Of a stretch of 64,000 nt of DNA, positions 43,801-56,596 are shown piece after piece. The stretch lies in contig NMRA01000053.1 in NCBI GenBank assembly GCA_002633005.1, positions 124,001 to 188,000 of the forward strand. Reading direction: 5' to 3'. A program made the translations under genes and the position numbers. The stretch's first letter is position 1; each line of letters starts with the position of its first letter. The notes under the pieces were generated by a model that was given only the letters and a program-made list of their open reading frames with translations, was not told the DNA's origin and searched no databases. This DNA comes from Phoronis australis (taxonomy: Eukaryota > Phoronida > Phoronidae).

Positions 43801-46511
43801 GTTGCTTTTACAGGATTAGATGGTTTTAAAAGGAATTCACCACAACCAAAGTTGGACCTCTTTCTTGTTTGGGTACATTCCTGTTTCACACAATGGCTTA
43901 GTCCTCCAGAGTCATGTCCCTTCAGACAGCAGAGATTGACCCTTTAACATAGGAGACTTGGCTGTGAATACAAATAATGTGGTCATTTGTTGATGCATTA
44001 TATAAGAATGGCCTCCACTAGTTCACAGTATCCTGCAATGATGTTCATCAGAAAGGTTGCCACCAACCAATTTTTTATTTCAATAAGTTGGAAGTATGCT
44101 TTGTGTTGACCAATGTCGCATCTGTCTTCATGCTTCGCAACTAGACTTCCAGCAAGGTTCTCACAGCTTCTCTTGTCCAGCCCTAACCCTGACCAGCGAT
44201 TATGTTGATAATGATGAGCCATGTTGAGCTAATTTGTTTGTCTGTCTGCTCACACATAACTAGGTGAAAGCCTCTTCAGTGTTATGGCTCTCACAGCAGG
44301 CTTCCAGCTTAAAAGGAGGAAGTCTGGCTTTCCACAACACCATTTGGTCATCCAAAAATGATTGGTGATAGAACTCCACAAAAGAGCGAGAGAATTGATG
44401 GGGAGTCTTATTCTACTTCTATCTGATTTAGGCTATTCTTCAGTGTTTCTCCAGTTATATAAACTTAGGACTTGTTACAGTTTCCTCAATTGGCTTATTA
44501 ATATAGTATTAAGTGTTATAGATTCTGTGGTTAGAATTGACCACAACTCAATGCCATTCTACAGGTGCTCGAAAACCACACTCTCAGCACACCAGAATCT
44601 TTTCCATTAACATCCACTCTTGGTGTTTAGGGAATCTTCAGTCAATGGGAACATGTAAATTCAGCCTTGGATCACAGCTAAATCACAAATTTAGTACAAT
44701 GTAAAAAGGTGGATGTCAACTCATCGCAACCGTGGTAACCCTTAAATTATTTGTCTTCAAAGTTATTGGCAGATATCGATGTCAACAGCAGCACGAGTTT
44801 CGGAAAGTTTTTTTTAGAAACTGTTTGGCTGATGAGTCCAAGTAACAAAATCCATTAGAAAATTATCATTTTCCGAAAAATATTTACATCAAGCACAGTT
44901 GCAATATCTCTTGTCTAAAAGTAATACCAATGCCCACGGTCTAATCTCTCAACTCGGACATGATTCAGACTCCCGATTCGAAACTTAACCAATCATGCCA
45001 CATATGGTTTGAATAATAAATTTGTAAGTTTGCTAAATGTGTGCCATGCAATCTGTCAAATTTTTAGTCAAATTTCAAGTACACAGGTTAGACCCTGGGC
45101 CCAGGGTTGCGTTCCATAGATGCAAGTTCTCACATTCTCTGCTTGTAATGTGTGTAATGCATGGCTATATATCGCAAAGGTTTGCCTGATCTTGCATTTC
45201 CATTCTGTTTCTTGGGTATACAGAATGCAGCCCATTGTGTTGTCTGAGTGAAATTTCACCCATATAGTTGCCAACATTCGAAAATAAAAAACCGGGACAT
45301 CTGGATATCAAGGCCTTTCTGCAAAATGCAAATGTTTGCTGCAATATCCTAGAACACCCTGTCAGCATTTTTGGTTATGCCTTCAAGTGGAACTGGGTTA
45401 AGTCATCTGGAAGAGCACAAAATATATAGAAACACACAAGTTTCACTGTTTGTGTCAAAAAGTGGGACATTCTGATGCTTTGTTGTGACGTAGGACAAAA
45501 CTTCAAAAACGAGAATGGTCGCTCCGGAAGTGAGACACTTGGCAAGTATGTACTCATTAAGTGAAAACTAATTGTAATTTGTATGGTAATTGTAAAATAG
45601 GAAATGTATGTTCTTAGGGTAAAAATATTTGTATATTATGTGAGAATGATGTGAAAATTCAGGTAGTCAACAATAAAATATGCATTATGATGCATGAATA
45701 TGTTATGATAACTTTTGTAAGTCTTAGGATAAAGGACAATTATTCTCTCTTTCTCAGTACTCAACTGCATAAATTTGTAAGTAGATCAGAAGATTAGCGC
45801 TTCATTTGTTTGCATTTGTAGCTGTGCCCCCTTGTTACTGACCATGCCCTGAATTAAGTGCATCTATGAAAAGATGATTCTTGGTTTTCAACCTGTCATA
45901 CTCCAAGGAGATATTCTCTCTACAAGGCAAGGCATATCCTGTGACTTGATAACCCCCAAAACTATTGGTCGAAGGTAGTGTTGAGCAAACCAATGTGATC
46001 TTCAGAAACCACTACAGACAACTATGCCTCTTGAAAAAAAGTTGCGTAATGGTCTCCTAGTGACCTAGCAAAGGTCATCCACCCAGGAGGTGTTCTCTCA
46101 AGGTCATGAGGTCTGAAACTATATGTAAAAGTTCACAAAATTTCAGAGCAATCAGCCTTTCACTCGGCTACCATGGGACAAGAAGATATTCTGGCATTAA
46201 ATTTTTTGCTGCGCTCCATTCACACTTGCTGCTTACTGATATGAAAAAGAACTTTCTTTGCCATGAATAGCTTCACTTTCAACATGAGTTGAAACTGAGA
46301 TCTAGCCACTGAATTGAATAGGTCAGGTTTTTGGAGGGTTAGCCATCCGTATGAGTTTCTGATGCGTTTTTGCACATCATTTTTCACTTTCTGCTTATGC
46401 AAAATCAAGAAATTTGGTAACTGAGTCTGTGAAACCAGATAAATATATATTTTTTTGTGGTAGCATTGAGTTTTCATTGACATTTGGCCGAATCTGAGAA
46501 TTGAGGTGTCA

Positions 46512-46572
46512 GTGAATTGAATAAATCTGAATTGAATAAATGTGAATTGAATAAATCTGAATTGAATAAATC
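46512..46572. repeat. 16-bp minisatellite (about four units)
   Basis: TGAATTGAATAAATCT is repeated head to tail with one or two base changes. Confidence 0.9.
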
Positions 46573-48686
46573 AGATTTTGGTAGGGCTGTACTAGTTTTG
46601 ATGCATTTTGTGATTTATGAATACTCTGGATTTTCTTCACTGTAGGGAAACTAAAATCCTATCATTTTAATAGAAATTTAGATAACAGTTCTGTAGGGTA
46701 AGTGGTCGTGTTTTGAGTTTGTTTTTCAGACAACTAGACAATTCAATAAGCAGTTATAAAGTCCAACTCTACTTGACTATTACAGAGATACCTTTTATAA
46801 CAGTTATAGTTGACAGACCCAATAAAAGCTACTTGAGAGGCTTCCGTATAACTCAAGCTGTGAGGATGGCTGATGGCATAACTTGATCAATATTCATCCA
46901 AGCAGTTGGACAAAATTGTTTAATCACTTAATCAGAGCATCTTTATACGAATTCTCAATTTTTAAAAAGCAAGAGCAGACTTCTTAAGGGGAATACACTA
47001 ATTCTTCACTTATTTCTCATCAAAATAGTTGCCAAAGCTAATATTTCTATTTTCCAAATTCCAATTTAGGCTCTTTCAACTTGAATGTTAAATATTTAAA
47101 GTTAAATATGAAATAGTACCACAACACACAAAGTTATTGTTTTTTTCGAAGTTACTTGAGCTGATATTTTTCTATTTACTTAGTGGTAGTGATGCACTGA
47201 CCTAGCAGGTAGATCCAATTCACAGTCACTTGACATTGTTTTGTATTTATATCAAAACTCTTCTCTCAGCTCTCAAATTGTTACTTAAGCAAAAAGTCGG
47301 AATGAAATCCCACCAATCACCGCATTACAGCGCTTGCATCACCGCAGGGCTTGCCTTTCATTTCGATTATGGCAACAGCTTTCTTCTTAGAAAACTCAAC
47401 GCATACACTATCTAAATTTCCATCTTCTGTCTTCAAAACTATGGTCATGTTGCAGAATACCTTAAACAACTCCACAGACTGCCTATTGATTTTTGTGTAA
47501 GGTTCAAAATTCTCTGTCTGGCACATAAGTGTTCGAATTATTTGAAATGAATTTTAAAAAATCCAAAATTTCATTTTTTTCAAAAAATTTATGGAATTTT
47601 GTGAAACTAATCAGTTTTTAATGGGCTTTCAGAAGATGTTTTCCCTTTTTTGCAACAATGTCTCGTTTTTGAATTTCTGATGGCGGTGGTCCTTTGTTGA
47701 TTGAATTTTGCTGCATTTTGTTTGCCTTCTTTTGAACAAGACGATATTTCTTACTCTTTTCTGACGTCTTCATTCATCATGTTCATTATCGCCACCATCA
47801 TCTTCATCATCACCGTCATCTCCATTGCTGCCTTTTCAGTCAAGTTTCATTCCTCCGAGCACTTTCCTTCTTAAAGTATAAAGCAACTGTTTTAGGTTAC
47901 GTTTGGTAAGTATACCAATCCCTGGTTGCCTTGAAAATACATTTTCTGTGTTGATTGCATTTTTTGCTTGGCCTTCTATGTCACTTTTTTGTTCCATGGA
48001 TACTGAATACACACCAAGGGAAAAGCAATTATCAAGGAAAATGACCAAGGTAACCAAGGATGTTTATTTTTATTAAAGCGGCTAAAATGAAACTCTTGAT
48101 GACTGATAAGTTAATTAATATATTCAAAATTTTTCCAGCGTTAGTGAAATTAGCTGCATAGCAATGCGGAACTTGCATGATCCGAAACTGGCACATTGAC
48201 TACAACTATTGTCTTCCAACTCCTTCCTGCAAAAATGATAGAAGACGATGAAACCAGATTGGCAACATGCCGCACTCGTTGCCATGACATTTTGCATGGC
48301 ACATAGCTGTTGTGATTGACAAATGAGGTACAAGGTTGGCTGTAAGTTGGTACGCGTTTGGTGGTAGCTGTATATAAACCACAATACAAGTTTTAAATGA
48401 TAATGAAGAAATATAATTATACAAAGTAAGATATGTAGCACAAAATCTTTAGATTAGGAAACTTCAGCTCTAGGCCACACAGCTTCCATATTCGTATAGG
48501 AGTTCCAGTGACCCAACCCCAACTGTACAACCTTATGTTAATTTTCATGCAATAATAATTACGGCTGTATTTCGCTCCTGTTTACTAGGATTTTTCGTAG
48601 ATAAGCCTATTCCATGAAATGCCCAGATGAAATGCTCATCTGCATTTGGAAAATTATGCCATACACACCCGTAGGCATTTATTTAC

Positions 48687-49688
48687 TGCATGGGCGGATT
48701 TAGGGGGGGCCCAGGGGGCCTGCCCCTCCCCCCCTTGGCTGCTGCAAAAAAATAAAACAGCAAGAGCATGTCGAGTTTATTAATTAACCCTGGTAATTAA
48801 AATTATACGGATGAAACAAGATTTAAATGTGTGCAGTTTTAGTGTTTGGGGGGGGGGCTCAAATCCAATTTCAAGTGTTAAATTCGGAACACGGCCCATT
48901 TGTAACGGAACTATGGCTTAGTATAGGCTCTCCCGCGATATCGCAGGCGACCGGCAGTGGCGCTGCGCACTACGACTCCGTTTCCGTCGTCTGCTCCACT
49001 GTGCAATGAAGAAAATTTACTTCATTTTTTAAAGAAAATGGAACCTGAGTGACGATGAAAAAATAGAAGCTACTGGTAAGATGTGAATTTTAATCAAAGC
49101 CTTAGTGAATCACTCAGAAACTCATAATTCTCTCTTTCTCAAACCTTAACTTACCGTAAGACGATTTCCACTAAGCAATCCCGTCATTATTGCCAACACG
49201 AAAAAAGGATTTGGTCTTTTGGGCATTTGAAGACTATTTTAAATACAACAAATTTGTTAAGAACCGATTGCACAAAATATAAAACGTGTAATAAACATTA
49301 CAAAAAGAGGTAGGTTTCGTGCTCAAACGCTGTGGACCATAAACAAGTAGGTCTCTTATAATGACATTAATAGCTAAGTCGTGTTGGTGTAGTGGTAAAG
49401 CATGCCCGCTCTATCTGTCAGGTCGTGAGTTCGAGTCTATGGTAGTTGCAGCTTTTGCTGTTTGACACGTTCTCCGTGTTTTTTTTTGCCTTTTTTCCTT
49501 GGATAATACTTCAGGAACCAAGGAAAATGCTTGATTTTTAGAGGAAAGAACAGAAAAATTTCCTGGGCGGGAAGGGAGCTCCCCCCATTCGGTGCTATGC
49601 GCATCTAGAATCATGGTTTGCGCAAATGCTTACAGCCGGAGAAAATGTTGCCCCTCCCCCTTGTGATATCCTAGATCCGCCACTGTAC
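48687..49688. mobile_element. ~1-kb non-autonomous TIR element of the GGCGGATCTA family
   Basis: The left end TGCATGGGCGGATTTAGGG and the reverse complement of the right end, TACAGTGGCGGATCTAGGA, are clear inverted matches. G/C-rich runs lie just inside each end, with a GGTGCTATGCGCATCT motif related to the CGCTACGCGCCTC motif of the smaller copy at 33958. No transposase frame is present. A tRNA-like promoter region sits near 49385. Confidence 0.7.
49380..49450 (+). mobile_element. tRNA-like (SINE head) sequence inside the TIR element
   Basis: An A-box-like TTGGTGTAGTGGTAAAGC (49384-49401) and a B-box-like GAGTTCGAGTC (49427-49437) have the spacing of a pol III internal promoter. The acceptor ends do not pair, so it is not a functional tRNA. 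It may be a tRNA-derived SINE nested in the larger element, or tRNA-like DNA captured by it. Confidence 0.55.
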
Positions 49689-52600
49689 TGTTACAACTTG
49701 TGGTGTCAAGTGTCCAAAGAGTAGGGCGTTTAGTTGGAAATTTTCTTCTTAAAAGTCTACTCAGTGTCAATTTTTTGTCACAAATTCAGTTTTGCGGAGC
49801 ATTTAGCATTTATTAAAATGAACAAGGTGTTGGCAAACTATGCGTTTATTAACATAGAATTAAAAAAAAACGCAGTTTTAAGTCAAAAACTTTCAAAGTC
49901 AGCAAAACTATGACTTTCCGGTTACACGTCCCCTTTTCCGAATAAACACCCGGGCGTTTATTTGGTGTTGCTAAAACTCCTGAAATTTTTCATTTTCCGA
50001 ACACACACCCATGGGCTTATCTACGGAAATTTCCGGTAGTTGTCAATGTTGAATTCTTAACCAAAGCGTTTTGAGGGTAAATAACATAGCCTTGCTTATC
50101 TGATGTTGAATTATTGCCGAATGAGGCAACGACTCGAGTCACGAGGCAGTGCATACATGCTACTTTTTCAAATTCACATTGCTTGAGATGGCCAACCCCA
50201 GTTATCTCTGAAGGGCTTTCTTGAATCGGCAATGATTTTGATGTTCTTGTTGGTACTGGAAATAAAATCTTATCATGGTAAAAGAATATTATGAGGTCAA
50301 TTTTATGAGAATAAAAGGCCTACTTTAATTTTGTTTTTTGCCAGCTAAACTTTACGAAATGTCATATTTTGTTTTAAATTGGTCGTATGCAAATGGATAT
50401 CACATGCGTCATAGTTTATCAGTGCTAAAACAGCTTTGGTGTAAACATGAACTAAGATTTGGAAATTGTTTTTTATTAGTAAGTAAATTGCAAACTTGTC
50501 ATGATAAAACCAAGTTGAACTGAAAAAGCCGTCTGTCACCAAAATTACCTTTTAATTAGAAAAGCGCGTACACATTTTTCCCATTGATCTGTACACATAT
50601 AATGACAGTGACAGTGCAATTTGGAAATCCATTAATTTCATTTGAAATGTAAATTTGACACTGGTTGGACGGTTTTCTGTTTTAGCCTTAGTTTAAAAAT
50701 TTCCATTTCATCTCATGCTGTGGGAAAATTCATGTGAAAAATTGCAGTAAATTTTTGATAGTGACTATGGAAACGATAACATTAATGGTAATAATAATAA
50801 TAATAATAATAGCAGTTATTGTAACAATAGTATCAATAAGAAGACTGTTATTAATAAAAATATTGTTGCCATTACAATAATTGTTATAATGATTATCATC
50901 GATATTATGGTGTCGTCAATAGTTAACTTCAAGTTGTTGTACATCTTTTCATTTGTTACAACATTGTGTTGATAATCTTTTTGAGTTTTTAAAAATTAAT
51001 AATCGCCCTTAGCAACTCAAATATTGTTATTATTGAAGGTGCTACTAAGGCTTTCATAGCTCTGGGTTTCAATTGTACTTACCTCAAATCAAGCGCACAT
51101 TTTCCCAGTACATGCATGCGGGAGACTACTGTAGTTGAGGGTCACTGTGGTAGTCGATGTTGCGTCATACCATGACATGGTTTTATGAATTTTTGCCTCC
51201 ATTGATTATTCATCTGGGCTGTGGGCATGTTTTTTCTTATGAATGAAATAGACACAGCAGATGTACCTACACATGTTGGCAACATGTCTTTGCAGTTTTT
51301 AAGTGGCCCTTTATTAGCAGAGTTGATAGCTTGGTGACCATGGTGTGGGTTTGCATGACTCTATCAGATGATCACCTAGCAAGGTGACACATGATTTCCC
51401 CTTCAAACTCTCCTGTTATGGCAGGGTAACAGGCTCAACAAACCCTCATGCATTAATTATGCAGCCTCAGAGTGCATATGCCATACATTGGTTATTAGCT
51501 AGTGCAGCAATGCTCTGTATGAAAATGATAAAGGCCCTGTACAGTGTATAAAGAGATCTCTGTTCAGTGTGAACAATATCCATCAATAATGCTGGTCAAA
51601 GACCTGGACTGACCTAGCCACTGTGTCGTCTGCCCAGTTATGCAATCAGCCAGCCATTTTGAAAGTAGCATTGGGTTCGCATTCTCCTTTCGCATTTTTG
51701 CCCTTGTTTTTTATGTCTTCTAAAATGCCGTTTTGGATGTTGTGGGCTTGTTTATTCTATTGATGTCTGGCTGTACTATCTAACTTAAACAATGACAATG
51801 TTGATAGCAAACTCAACAAAATAGTTGAATTATTTTGAAAAAAGCAAAGGTGTGTTAATGAAATTTTATAAATGATACCAGTTTATTTAAAGTTGGTGCA
51901 TCCAAGTTTGACAAATAAGACGGCTAAAATTCAAATGAAACAGAACTTTTTGTATTTTATACATTGAAATGAATTGTGATCTTCGATCCTGATTCAAAAG
52001 ATCTCCGTAGCTGCCTGTCCTTGCATTCTCCAACAATAATCGAAAAAAATAAAGGTATCCCTGGAAAAGAATAATCGGGATCCCTGGAAAAGAATAATAG
52101 GGATCCCTGGAAAAGTTTTACCAGCAGTTATCCTTAGAGAATGCAAATACATGTGTCTTTTGAGATTTTTTGTACCCGGATCAAACATCATGATTGGTTT
52201 CGTCGTATAGCATATAAAAATTGACTTGATTTCAGTTTTAGCCACCTTAAGCGGCAAACACAAGTCTAGCAACTTAAAGGATTTTCTATATTTACCAACA
52301 AACTGGAAATGTCTCTGAAGATCTGATTAAAACTCATTCTCAAACACTCTGCGTCCATTATCAATGTTACATGTAGTTGATAATGGTTGCCTGTGATTGG
52401 ATGAGTTGGTCACCTGCTTGTGTTAAACAACATTTGACATTTATTACCATTGGTAAAAAGTTTTGAGCAATTGTCATTACTTGGTGACAGCTCCATGACC
52501 TATTTTTGTCTGTCTGTGTATAAGGAAAGTTGAACATTGATTCAGACCTATAGTTTGAAAAAATGATTTTTTTTATTTTATTTTGTTGATTTACCATTTG

Positions 52601-52802
52601 GGAGACAAATGTTTTCACAATATGCCACATATGTTGTTGATCTTGCACTGCAATGAAAGACAAATATTTTACATAACACACATTTTAGATCAATGTTTCA
52701 TTGTTTTTTCTGTGTTCAGTATTGACCCCTTGTCTGACCTTTTTAAATAACAAATGCCGTGATTACATGATTTCTTGTGGTTTTATCCATTTTCCTGTGC
52801 AG
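49689..52802. other. Stretch without recognised genes
   Basis: Contains a palindromic AATAAACACCCGGGCGTTTATT near 49940-49963, an (AAT)n microsatellite at about 50790-50812 and a 23-bp minisatellite at 52054. No coding sequence recognised. Confidence 0.4.
52054..52115. repeat. 23-bp minisatellite (2.7 units)
   Basis: Units start at 52054, 52077 and 52100; consensus begins GGGATCCCTGGAAAAGAATA. Differences between units are one or two bases. Confidence 0.9.
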
Positions 52803-52892
52803 GTTCATTGGCCATGAGTGGCAGTCTGATTTTTTGCAATAATAATGGCAAGCACCTGGGGGAGAGGCCACTAACTGGCCATCTTGCAGAGG
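52803..52892 (+). CDS. Candidate internal exon of an unidentified gene
   Basis: Acceptor CCTGTGCAG ends at 52802 and donor GTTAGT is at 52893. The 90-nt stretch is open in the frame SLAMSGSLIFCNNNGKHL, then GERPLTGHLAE, with phase 1 at both ends. It is less AT-rich than its surroundings. It joins in phase to the candidate first exon at 38747-38792. The family is not recognised and no following exon was identified before the window ends. Confidence 0.4.
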
Positions 52893-52969
52893 GTTAGTAT
52901 ATGCATCTCAATGAACAGATTCTTGCACAAGTCCTTCAATTAAGGTATAAGGAGTATTTCCTTTTCTTA

Positions 52970-53110
52970 AATTTCTCAACAAAAATATTTATTAAGAAAA
53001 CTTGATCTTATTATCAGCCTGGCTTATACAGTGCAGTTGCTGCCACCTAACAACATTTGGTAAAATTTTGAGCATTTGCACCAACGATGTAGTAGCATTC
53101 TTAAGAAAAA
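52970..53110. repeat. Dispersed repeat shared with 40735-40870
   Basis: Second copy of the family described at 40735; identity is highest across AACAACATTTGGTAAAATTT. Confidence 0.55.
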
Positions 53111-56100
53111 TGTCAGTTTAGCAATTATTTTTATCTCAAATTGAAGAAAACAAAAATCCAAACAGTGCTAATGCAGCTATTTATCCCTGATGCTCCAAAA
53201 AACTTGACTGTTTTGTGGTTACAAATTCATTATGCATGTGATAATTCATTTCCTCAGCTTGTGCTGTTTGACGCTATTATTGGCTCTATAACAGGTTTTT
53301 AACCACTTCCTTGTCAAGGATTTTTTGGTAAAACACCCAATCTTGCTTCTCCCACACGACAAAATAATTGCCAAAATTGTTGGTTTTTCATTTTTCGTTC
53401 AGAGGCTGCTGGCATTGTGTGATGCCCTCATTTACCTCATTTTGACCAGTGACTACCTTGTCAGCATCATTAAACATTTGTTTATAGCCCAGCATATCAC
53501 AGTCGTGCGTTCAATATCCCAGAAAAGAGAAAATAGAAGGAAAGCAACTTCAATTTAAAGTTTCTTAACTCTACGAACATGAATGTGATGTATGAATGTG
53601 TCCAGCACCAGTGCGTTCTGTCGACCAACACGAAAGTTTCTTATGCAAACTTATCTCTGCACTTCTCTGGTGCCCCACAGGAAAGTAAAAAGAGACACAG
53701 CATGGTCAAATACTGAGTTGTCACAACCACCACAAACGCAACGTCTTGCCATTCTTTATTTATCTGACAATTTTTCACAATAATTGCTATGGAGAATGAC
53801 TTGTGCTGTGATTGGCTATCTCGATTGTATGCAGTATGTATCCACCAGTAAATAGTCATAACTGGACATCAACTTAATAACGTATCGTCAGATAGTGATT
53901 GCGAGTTTTCTTATTTGACAGCTGATTGAAAATTGGTTTTTTGGATTTTTTTTGATAAAAGAATTAGTGATTTTCAAGCAAAAGAAAAAGGTGTTTCATT
54001 TGTGTGCCATATGATGCCCTAAAGTTGGTGCCTGAGTTTTTATTGTATTTGTATTCATGATAACATTAAAAAAGCTGTCTCAAAATAGCCTTTGAATTAT
54101 CTTGAAGAAGATGCCCAGCTGCATTCTAAATTTGTTGCCCTAATGCTTTAGCTGTAAGCTTAGAGATTTGTGTCCAGTATAGAATATTAAAAATTGCATA
54201 ACAAGGTTTGATACAAATATGTTGCTAATAATTAGAAACCATGTAGCGCGTGCAGTTGTATTTTTAACGAATCTTGCATCCTTTCACAAAATGGCTAAAA
54301 CATTGACTGAAGACTGAAGGTAGCTATGGTATACAAGTCAGTGTTTCCCCTGGGTTTCGAAATGAGTGTGGTGGTAAATGGTCGCAGCGGATGCAGAGCC
54401 CAACGTCACAGTGTCATTGTATGATCTCAGTATATGAGGAGCTTTGTATAATTTTAACCCCCAATTAAAGTTGAGTTAAGAAAAATGGACAAATCAGGAC
54501 AGGTTTTCCGACTTCTCATTAAAATTTTCAGGGGCTATGCACGTACATAGAATGAAAAAGATATTTCAACCAGAGTAAACTTGAATAAATGACATTAATA
54601 TTGTTTATTATATTCTTGCTCAAGGTAAATCAGCTGGATCAGCATTAGCCAACATAGCTGACGATTTATTCATCCATTCTATTCAGACAACTACTAAGAT
54701 AACTTGACTGGTCCATTAAACTATTTGCTGTTTCTTGCAGTGTAATTCACATTGTTGTATGACCTCTTTCCATAAACCTGAACACAATAAGGTGAATAAA
54801 ATTACATTTTCAACCCATTTTAATTCAGTATTGACTAGGGCTTCACTAGTTTTGAAAATTGATGTCAAGGTTGTTGCCCGGTCCCTAATTGTACTCAATT
54901 GCTGTGTATTGTAGGATAACCAAGCAGGACTGAATGTCTGTTACTAAGCAAACCCCAGGAAGGAAAGGGGATAAAACGATTATGTTTAATGAGGGGGAAA
55001 GTTAAAAATTCAATTTTGAATTATTGTTTTCCCCATTTGATCAACAAACATCAACATTAGGTGTGGAACTTGTGTATTGCCTATTCATTTTTACCTGTGA
55101 TTTTTGCGTGGGTGGCGGTGAAGTTTCACTGTAAGGATTAGGTGTGTGACAGTCAATTTGGGCAAGATAACGAGTGGCAGGGCCAAAAAGGAGTGTTGTG
55201 GGCTGTCCAGATTTTTACATGCAGGGGAAACTATTTCAGACTGGTAAAGCCCCTGGTTGTCTTTTTCATTATCTGGCTTAATTCTATCATTATTATCATT
55301 GAATAAGTGCTAACGTTTTTGCTTCAAATACGAACCTTGTGTAGGATAAGAAGTTGATATATATGTGTCCAGTTGACATATTAAAATTGCTGAATCCTTG
55401 TTTTTGACATTTTTTGATTGAATTATTTGGAGGATTTTACAAGTTTTCGGTGTTGTTTTTTTTCAACAAACGCTTTCTGCTATTTTTCATCGACGAACTA
55501 AACTTGAACGAATGGAGGGTGGTCTTACAACTGCGGTTAATAAGTATTCATCATAAAGAATGCCATAGTGCAAAATTTTGCATGGTATTAAAATCACCAA
55601 CAACATTTTCGAGAAAGTTCTGTTGCCCCATGAGTGTCATCAGTCCCCTCAGGGAGTTAGGTTACTATTTGTATTAAATGAATGGGTCGGATTGTCAGTC
55701 TTCACTGTTGTTCTTCCCAGGGAGAAAAATAACTGAAATAAGTGGATAATTTTCGGTGGTTATAATATTAGAATGTTGGTAATTTGGAGAGGGTACCATA
55801 GTTGTCTCCTTATTAGATATTGTGGTCTTGCGTAATGATATTTAAGATCATGTATCACAAAACCATGGCCCTCTAACAAAGGTGTTACAATATCGAGTGG
55901 AGTTCACCTGCCTTCACTGGTAGATGTTCGGCATCAAAAGTTTAGGTTGAGAACCAGCCAAAGAAAAGTGATACATTTTCAACTACATAACAAGATTTCT
56001 TTCTCTGCTGGAGATGGTACAGATTATCTCCTTACAAATTTTCTATGGTATCTGTGTTGTCTAGACATGGCATTGCTATCTGTAAAGGTTTCATTTGCAC

Positions 56101-56596
56101 TAAAGGTTAATAACCTTTGACACAAAGAAAATATTGAGTCACCAAAAATTTCTAAGTCGAAATTGGACATTTTAGTGTCTTTGAACTAAAAATTACTTTC
56201 AAAATTTTCCTTTTCACTTTTGTGCGAACTTAAATGCATTCTGTGCTCAAGTACATACATCATGGTTTACACAGATGGCTGTCTAATCCGAATTTGCACT
56301 AGATGACAACAGTATTTAATCTTTGTTTTAAGTAGGACCTAGAAAAATCAAATTTGGCTACTTTTGGTACATCAAATCTCAGAAACGAGTGACTGGATCC
56401 AAATGCTATGCTATGCTGTATGCACTGTTCTCCCATAGGCGCTGAGGAATTGTTTTTAAATTGTTCCACTTCTGCATGAGGGGCTATATCAAAACATAGG
56501 ACCTATGATTTTCATGAACAATCTCGAAAAGTGCATACAACGAAAACAAAATGACAATTTAGAAAAGTGTAACAGAATTTTTGGGTTTCATCTTGA
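53111..56596. other. Stretch without recognised genes
   Basis: AT-rich; only short frames with no recognisable motifs or convincing splice sites on either strand. Confidence 0.4.

Larger units (their letters stand above)
38793..48686. other. Long stretch without recognised genes (possible first intron)
   Basis: AT-rich, with many dispersed repeat fragments (39277-39450, 40443-40620, 40735-40870), a 16-bp minisatellite at 46512 and scattered short frames. No coding exon with convincing splice sites was seen on either strand. Confidence 0.4.

Noticed and set aside
49380-49450. Functional tRNA gene
   Set aside because: Only the internal promoter boxes are present; acceptor-stem ends do not pair and it lies inside a mobile element.
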